A stretch of 64,000 nt of DNA from Pseudopithomyces maydicus. Taxonomy: Eukaryota > Ascomycota > Dothideomycetes > Pleosporales > Didymosphaeriaceae. A program made the position numbers and the translations under genes. The stretch spans positions 620,001-684,000 of the forward strand of contig JANTUC010000002.1 of NCBI GenBank assembly GCA_026873275.1, in the 5' to 3' direction. The notes below the pieces were generated by a model. That model did no database searches, was not told the DNA's origin, and worked only from the letters and a program-made list of their open reading frames with translations. Within the stretch, counting starts at the first letter, position 1. Every line of letters begins with the position of its first letter. Shown here one piece after another: positions 57,871-64,000 of the stretch.

Positions 57871-59713
57871 TTACAACCCAACAAGATTTCTGATCCCCCT
57901 GATCTTCCCCTTCCAATCTCCATACCCTACCCAGACAACCCCCATCGCCATCCCCCACGCCCTTTTGCCCGCTCCCGCCCCCTTTAACGGCAAATCCATT
58001 GGACCCGGTATGCTCGTCTTCGCCAACCACGGCCACCGATCCCGCGTCACGGCTTTCTGGTTGCACAGACTGCGGAGACCCTCCTGGCCCGCAAACCGAC
58101 CATACCCACTGCCCTTGACGCCACCAAACGGCAACTGGACCATGTACGTGACCGCAAAGTCGTTGACAGCAACCATGCCAGCGTGCACATTTCGCACAAC
58201 GTGTTCGAGATTGCGCGACGAAGAACCATACACAGAGGCGCCGAGCGCATACATGGTCGAGTTTGCGATGGCGATGGCGTCGTCGACGGAGGCAGCGCGC
58301 ATGAGCGTAAACACGGGCGCAAAGAGCTCTTCCTGTGCGATCTTCATGGAGGGCGTGACGTCGACGAGGAGAGTTGGTGTGAAGTAGTGGCCCTTGGGGA
58401 ATTGTGGATGTACGTAGCGCTTTCCGCCGCAGAGGAGACGGGCGCCGTTGGCGACGGCATCGGAAATGAGTGCCTCAAGCTTCGTGAAGTTTGCGTCTGA
58501 GATGCAGGCACCTATGTCGATGGGGGAGTCGTCGGGAGAGGCATTGAGGATGGAGCCGGGGCGGAGGGCGGCGATGCGGGGGGTGAGGTGGTCGATGAGA
58601 CGGCTGTAAACTTTCGGGAGGGCGATAACGCGCTCAATACCGATGCAGTTCTGACCAGCGGATTGAAAGACGCCGCGCATGAGGATGCTGGCGACGCGGT
58701 GGAATTCGCTGTTGGAGAGGTCGTCTAGGAGGATGGCAGGGTCCTTTCCTCCGAGCTCGACACAGACGGGGGTGAGTGCCTTGGAAGCGGAGGCACACAC
58801 ATGGTGTGCGACGGGCCGCGAGCCGATAAAGGTGATGTGGGCGATACCAGGGTGGGAAGTGAGGTGCTCGGCGACATCAGGCCAGCAGACGACGGATTGG
58901 ACGATGTCTGGATTATGACCGCAGGCGACAAGGGCAGCGGTCGCTATGGAGGCAAAGTAGGCGCTGGACCACGCGGTGTTTTCTGAGCCCTTGACGACGA
59001 TGGCGTTTCCAGCGAAGATTGAGGCGATGACGGGAGATATCAGATTGTGGAAGGGATAATTCCAGCTCACGCACGCGGCGACAACGCCCAGCGGCTGCCA
59101 CATTACTTCATGCCATTTGTACGCCATGAGAAGGTTTCCCGGTCTGGACTCGCTCTTGAGGCTCTCCTCGCCATGAGCGATGACCCATCTGAGCTTCTCG
59201 ACCGTGACGAGGATCTCTCCCAAGCCCGCATCTACCATTGTCTTTCCCGAATCCAGGCAGGCTACGCGCGCAATAGTTTCCTGGTTTTCGAGGACGAATT
59301 TGAGCATCGTCTTGAGCACCTTCCTGCGCTCCGCGAAGGTAGTTTTTGCCCATTGGGTTTGCGCGTCGGTAGCTTTCGCAATTGTACTGTCAATGGAGGA
59401 ATTCGTGGAGGGGTTGATGCGGCCTAAAGATTCGCCTGTTGCGGGGGCATAGCATTGGATCGAGGAGGAGCCAGGGATCTACACCGTGTTAACAAGCAGT
59501 GCTTCAGATACGTAGAGGAATAGTTCCTAATACCTTCATGGAAAGATTGTCCAGCACCTCGCCTTTCCACCCGGGTGTGATCTCTTCTGGTGGCGTGACA
59601 TTGTAGGGTACTGCAGCCTCAGGGTCGCGTCGAAAAAGAACGTAGAAGAGCGACAGCGTGGCCAGTCCGACCACATATAGGAGTATGGGATTATCTTCCC
59701 CGTAATACTGCAT
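57871..59713 (-). CDS. membrane-anchored aldehyde dehydrogenase (Msc7-like)
   Basis: NAD(P)-dependent oxidation of an aldehyde to its acid; ALDH superfamily. Exon 1 is 59713-59534 and exon 2 59478-57871, with a 55-bp intron (GTATTA..TAG); 595 aa. The N-terminus MQYYGEDNPILLYVVGLATL carries a transmembrane helix (about 9-29), so the enzyme faces the cytosol from a membrane, probably ER, as in yeast Msc7. ALDH landmarks: VSWNYPFHNLISP, GNAIVVKGSE, FIGSRPVAHHV, CVELGGKDPAIL with the general-base Glu, FQSAGQNCIGIER with the nucleophilic Cys, and QEELFAPVFTLM. A C-terminal hydrophobic, basic extension (KRAWGMAMGVVWVGYGDWK) is present. This form is broadly conserved in fungi, so it may be housekeeping rather than specific to its neighbours. 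Confidence 0.92.
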
Positions 59714-60563
59714 CGTGCGCGTGGGGGAAAAAGGGGAGACTGTCTGGACCCTGTATTTTTCGATGAGCGAACGCGACGCCAGATCATGAGATGTCGTCTC
59801 AGCCAATCGGGGGCCGAGACCTAGCGGAGCGTGTCTGCTCGCTTGAGCCCTGACCCCCTGCCCTTCTCCATCGACATGACTACTTTCCAATGGGAGATCA
59901 CGTCAACCTACCTTCCTTCCGATGAGACTATTACTCAGCACAACTTGTATGTGTTTGGGAACAAGGAGGCGCACTGTGAACGTCATACGATCCGAGTCAA
60001 AGAGTGGAAAGAGGTCCCAAAACCTTCAAAGCTTACATAACACCGCGTGTGTTCAGATTGGAATGACACGGTCGGTCCACATCATTCTCACTACAAATGT
60101 CTAGTTCCGAGTGTCATGTCATACCTGTTCCTACACAAGACAGAATGCAGCTTGAGACAGGAAGTCGCGCGCTTATAGCTTTTACTTCCATAGACATAAC
60201 CAGAAGCATACACAATACGCATAGGGTTTACAGCACAAAGATCTCAAACCAGTAAAGCCCATAACCTAGCTTCCTTAATCCATGTCTTATCCACCACAAA
60301 TTCCAAATGCGCTCGGATCTAAGGTTCAAACCCACGGATCTACCCTCATGCACCCCGCGCCTGTAGCCCCTCCCGGATGACGCCTCCGTTCCGCATCCCC
60401 GCCATCACCACCTTAAAAGTGCCGAAAGCAGCACCATGAACAGCCACAATAACCGCGTGATCCTCAATACATCTCCCGAAAGATCACCGCGACCCCCATT
60501 TTTCCATTAATTCCCCCACTTGTGCCCCACCGCGCCCAGTCTATATACTTACATACACCCGCC
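59714..60563. promoter_or_regulatory. divergent promoter region of ALDH and zinc ADH genes
   Basis: About 0.85 kb between outward-facing starts. A TATATAC word at about 60542-60548 lies 20 bp before the ADH start. The small frame 59831-60040 plus is unsupported. Confidence 0.45.
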
Positions 60564-61980
60564 ATGTCTGCACAGTCGCCCAACGGAACGAACGTCATTC
60601 CACTACTCGACCCCGAACACGATCCCGGAAACGCAGAATTCCATCACTCGACCAAGATGGGCGGAAAGATGAAAGCTGTGCACTACGAAGGGCCTTTTAA
60701 GGTTTCCGTAAGGGAGGTGGAAACGCCAAGTATTCAGCACCCAGATGATGCAATTGTCAAGGTTACAACGGCCGGTGCGTATCTTGAGACATACGACGAG
60801 CATTGAAGTACTTGCTGATACTGGGGCCTAGCAATTTGTGGATCGGATCTACATATGTATCAAGGACGGACCGCAGCGGAAGCCGGGTTAGTATTTGGGC
60901 ACGAGAACATGGGAATCATCATCGAGACAGGGCCAGGAGTGACCATTTTGAAGAAAGGGGATCGTGTTGTACTGCCGTTCAATGTGGCGGATGGACGATG
61001 TCGGAACTGCGAGGAGGGGAAGACGGCGTTTTGTACCGGGTGAGAAAGGGATTTGCGCAGGACTGGTGAATTAAACTAACAATTGCAGAGTAAATCCTGG
61101 GTTTGCGGGCGGAGCATATGGATATGTAGCGATGGGTCCGTACCAAGGTGGACAGGCGCAGTATCTTCGTGTTCCGTTTGTGGATTTCAATGCTCTGAAA
61201 CTGCCAGACGGGACGGAACACGAAGCCGATTTTGCACTGTTGGCTGACATCTTTCCAACGGGGTGGCATGGACTTAATCTCTCTGGATTTCAGTCGGGAG
61301 AGACGGTAGCGGTTTTTGGAGCAGGCCCGGTCGGATTAATGTCAGCGTATAGCGGAATCCTTCGTGGGGCTAGTAAAGTCTTCGTTGTGGATACGGTGCC
61401 AGAAAGACTGAAACAGGCAGAAAAGATTGGATGTATTCCTATCGATTTCAAGAAAAGCGATCCGGTCGAACAGATCATCAAGATCAACGGCGGCATGGTC
61501 GATCGAGCCGTGGATGCAGTCGGCTACCAAGCAGTAGACTCATCCGGGAGCAAAGAGAAACCAAACGTTGTGTTGGACCAGCTCATTATGGTAACGAGAC
61601 CTACGGGTGGACTCGGTATCCCTGGTCTGTACGTGCCTGCAGACCCTGGAGCTCCTGATGAGCAAAGCAAGAAGGGGCAGATTCTGTTGTCATTTGGCAA
61701 GTTATTCGAGAAAGTAAGTCGTCTTTCTCGTTGCGCAATAAAGTTCTGACAAAAACAGGGACTATCATTGGGAACGGGTCAATGCAATGTGAAAGCTTAT
61801 AACAGATATTTGCGGGATTTGATTATCTCGGGCAGGGCCAAACCGAGCTTCGTTGTGTCCCATGAAATCGATATCGATGATGCTTCTGTGGCTTACGAAA
61901 AATTCGATAAGCGGATAGAGGGGTATACGAAAGTATTGATACACCCAAACGGGCCGTTAGACAAGTTCAAAGCTGGTTAA
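60564..61980 (+). CDS. zinc-dependent alcohol/formaldehyde dehydrogenase-like protein
   Basis: Medium-chain dehydrogenase of the glutathione-independent formaldehyde dehydrogenase branch; soluble, NAD-dependent by family. Exons 60564-60774, 60832-61039, 61089-61713 and 61759-61980; introns 57, 49 and 45 bp, all GT-AG. 421 aa. The catalytic zinc site AICGSDLHMYQG is rebuilt by the first splice, followed by FGHENMGII. The structural zinc loop is shortened: VADGRCRNCEEGKTAFCTG retains three Cys. The Rossmann loop is VAVFGAGPVGLMSAY. The C-terminal DDASVAYEKFDKR block is usual. The start MSAQSPNGTNVIPLLD adds a short leader compared with bacterial relatives; substrate unknown. It is divergent from the ALDH gene. 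Confidence 0.9.
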
Positions 61981-62280
61981 TATAAGTGATAATCAACAAT
62001 TGAAATGGTTAAACTACTTACATTATATTGATGCTTTTCGGACCTTGTGATGTTGCTCATCACCTGACAGTGACTAGACATCGGGATATATAGTTATCGG
62101 ATATTTCTTCCATTCACTGCCTTCATCCGCGAGTTTTACCTCTGCTGTTGCACTGAAACTCGGGCACTTTGCGCCATTCCTTTCGCATCGCTTCTGTACG
62201 CTTCCGTAGCTTTCCAGGTGACCACGATGTTTTTCACGACACGAACTTTCAACCCAGCTGAGCATGCGTTAAATGTTCCC
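61981..62280. other. 3' intergenic region
   Basis: 0.3 kb, AT-rich, between convergent 3' ends. Nothing recognised. Confidence 0.5.
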
Positions 62281-62822
62281 TCAATATTCCAGGGCTTTGT
62301 CGACAACGTAGGCTCTCACAATCTTGACCTCTTCTACAGGTCTATCTTCCTTGTCTGTTTTGACCAAGCCCAACTTTTTGACAACCTGCATCCCGCTCTT
62401 CACACGCCCGAAAATGGTGTGCTTCCCATCCAACCAGGGTGTCGGAGCCAAGGTAACGAAGAATTGACTGCCATTCGTGTTGGGGCCCGAGTTTGCCATG
62501 CTGAGAATACCGGCACCGGTGTGCTTCAGGGCAGGTGAGATCTCATCCTCAAACTTCTCGCCATATATGGATGCACCGCCGCGGCCAGTGCCTGTAGGAT
62601 CACCACCTTGGATCATAAAGTTCGGGATAACACGGTGAAATATGAGGTCGTTGAAGTAGTTGCGCTGGGCGAGCGTCGAGAAGTTGGTGCACGTCTTCGG
62701 GGCATGTTCGGTGTAGAGCTCGACGGTAAAGGTGCCCTGCGTTTCTTGTTAGCAACAAGGCGAAGGCCAGATACGTTGGCCAGACGTACGAGCGTGGTCT
62801 CGAGTGCAACTTCGGTCGTCAT
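62281..62822 (-). CDS. cyclophilin-type peptidyl-prolyl isomerase, PPIL1 class
   Basis: Peptidyl-prolyl cis-trans isomerase; PPIL1/Cyp1-type proteins ride on the spliceosome. Exon 1 is 62822-62790 (MTTEVALETTL) and exon 2 62736-62281, with a 53-bp intron (GTACGT..CAG). 162 aa, exactly the size of this class. The core is complete: GTFTVELYTEHAPKTCTNFS, FHRVIPNFMIQGGDPTGTGR with the catalytic Arg and Phe, MANSGPNTNGSQFFVT, and WLDGKHTIFGRV with the drug-contact Trp. The gene starts 198 bp from the divergent zinc-finger gene. Confidence 0.96.
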
Positions 62823-63020
62823 ACTGAATGGACGCAGTGCTGCTTGGATCGATGCGCGGCAGAAGAGTAGGTATCTTGCTGGCGCCGTCCTTGAATTTCC
62901 CCGCGTCGCCCTACGCGCAAGTGCACCGCCACATGTGGCGGTGCTTTCCACAAACCATCGCCACAGTCGACGGTTAGTCTATGACTCTCTCACCACCACA
63001 CACACCCATCGCACACCAGG
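62823..63020. promoter_or_regulatory. compact bidirectional promoter
   Basis: 198 bp between the start codons of the cyclophilin (minus) and the C2HC5 zinc-finger gene (plus). No TATA box; a CACCACCACACACACCCATCG tract lies just before the plus-strand ATG. Confidence 0.6.
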
Positions 63021-64000
63021 ATGGCGCTTTCGACTTGGGCATTGCCACAACTGTCTAAGCTTCTTCCGCTCGATGAAGATTCGCTGAAGCAAGTTATTTC
63101 GTACACAGAGTCACTACCCAACAGGGAAGCTGCCGACCACCTGCAGAACCTCCTAGGCGACAGTCCACAGGCACTGGAATTCATTGCATCATTTAACAAT
63201 AGAAGACGTCCGGCTGCTTCTTCTAGTGCTAGTCAAACGCGGCCGTCAAGTGATGCATCCGAGGTACCCAAGTCAAAACCTCGGAACAAGAAGAAACCCG
63301 GTCTAGGCAAGCTGCCACCACCGAGGCAACCTGACAATTATGGCAACACATCCGGTGCATACTTGAAGAGAGATGAGGATGACTACATGGCCGGTGCTTC
63401 CAAGTCAAAGGCGCCGAAATCGAACACCTTTGCTCTGTCTGACACGCCAGATGCCATCCAGAAGCCCACAACATCCTCAGAAACATCCACACCCAAGTCA
63501 AGGGGGATATCTCCTGTCCCGCCACCTTCGAAACTACCGCCATCCGCAGCAGGTCATCTAATTTCGGATGCAAAATCGTCGCGCAACTCTTCCCCGAAAC
63601 CCAAGGCCAAGGTGAGCGTCGCTGGCGGGACGCCCATGCACGGCGCATCAACCGCACTGAACGATCTGGAATCTGCGATACGAGCACTTGAGATTCAGAC
63701 GAACCCTACCCTTTCCGCAAGCGTAGATAACCGCAAGCGGAAATGTAACTGTATGGCTACGCGGCACCCTCTACTAGATGCAGCTCCAAACTGCATGAAT
63801 TGCGGTAAAATCATCTGTGTTAAGGAAGGCATCGGGCCGTGTACCTTCTGCGGAAAACCCTTACTTAGCTCAGATGAAATTCAATCTATGGTTCGTATTC
63901 TGCGCGATGAGCGTGGAAGAGAGAAGATGGCTGCGAACAATGCCGGTCAGAGACGCGCAGATGTCGCGTTAGCACCACGGCCATTCTCGACCCCCAGGTC
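63021..64000 (+). CDS. ASC-1/TRIP4-like zf-C2HC5 protein, 3' end beyond window
   Basis: Homologue of activating signal cointegrator 1 (TRIP4), in yeast Rqt4 of the ribosome-quality-control trigger complex that splits collided ribosomes. Start ATG 63021; the frame is open without interruption to the last base (about 326 codons), so the gene is truncated by the window edge. The N-terminal helical domain (LSKLLPLDEDSLKQVISYTE) is followed by a basic Ser/Pro-rich linker with RPSSDASEVPKSKPRNKKK, then the diagnostic zinc module KRKCNCMATRHPLLDAAPNC, CMNCGKIIC and PCTFCGKPLL (about residues 238-275). The conserved Cys/His spacing fits zf-C2HC5. The downstream part expected in TRIP4-type proteins is not seen. 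Confidence 0.92.
   Translation, partial: MALSTWALPQLSKLLPLDEDSLKQVISYTESLPNREAADHLQNLLGDSPQALEFIASFNNRRRPAASSSASQTRPSSDASEVPKSKPRNKKKPGLGKLPPPRQPDNYGNTSGAYLKRDEDDYMAGASKSKAPKSNTFALSDTPDAIQKPTTSSETSTPKSRGISPVPPPSKLPPSAAGHLISDAKSSRNSSPKPKAKVSVAGGTPMHGASTALNDLESAIRALEIQTNPTLSASVDNRKRKCNCMATRHPLLDAAPNCMNCGKIICVKEGIGPCTFCGKPLLSSDEIQSMVRILRDERGREKMAANNAGQRRADVALAPRPFSTPR

Overview
The window is nuclear DNA of a filamentous ascomycete. The evidence is short GT-AG introns (about 48-180 bp, many with CTRAY-type branch sites and CAG/TAG/AAG acceptors) and fungus-restricted families: HET domain, RTA1-like, Zn2Cys6 regulator, alpha-aminoadipate reductase (LYS2), App1, and a GPI-type wall protein. An AT-rich, RIP-like island holds a transposon-like scrap. 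The mix fits Dothideomycetes/Pleosporales, but that placement is inference from family content only. There are no operons; genes are monocistronic and lie on both strands.

Layout. 0.3-13 kb is accessory-flavoured: HET protein, small four-helix membrane protein, RTA1-like 7-TM protein, Zn2Cys6 regulator divergent from a nucleoside-deoxyribosyltransferase-like enzyme, PAN/apple-repeat membrane protein and an F-box protein. 14.7 kb carries a small secreted protein. 15.6-36.7 kb is housekeeping: a type II membrane protein, LYS2, NFU1, a small unknown, LSM1, an SDR, APP1 and a small unknown, with a 4.4 kb gene-empty stretch (23.4-27.7 kb). 37-45 kb holds two surface proteins (a GPI-type repeat protein and a pepsin-fold protein that lacks its first catalytic Asp) and a zinc-finger protein. 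46.6-48.4 kb is an AT-rich island with tRNA-Lys(UUU). 48.4-64 kb carries glucokinase, an unknown soluble protein, an SDR, a type I glutamine-synthetase-like enzyme, a membrane-anchored aldehyde dehydrogenase, a formaldehyde-dehydrogenase-like zinc ADH, a cyclophilin and the start of an ASC-1/TRIP4-type zinc-finger gene that runs off the end.

The strongest non-trivial signal concerns sequence quality or gene decay. At least twelve places in nine genes need exactly one base added (ten cases) or removed (two cases), almost always in a run of 4-5 identical bases, to keep an otherwise convincing reading frame. With those changes the exon lengths of all nine gene models sum to multiples of three. 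Because LYS2 is among them, homopolymer-length error in the assembly is the simplest explanation; true pseudogenization of several genes is the alternative.

I did not find a clearly new multi-gene system. The best candidates for a second look are the divergent Zn2Cys6/deoxyribosyltransferase pair, the catalytically incomplete surface protease-like protein, the GPI-type beta-repeat protein, the RIP-like island beside the tRNA, and the cluster of amine/aldehyde-type enzymes at 54-62 kb.
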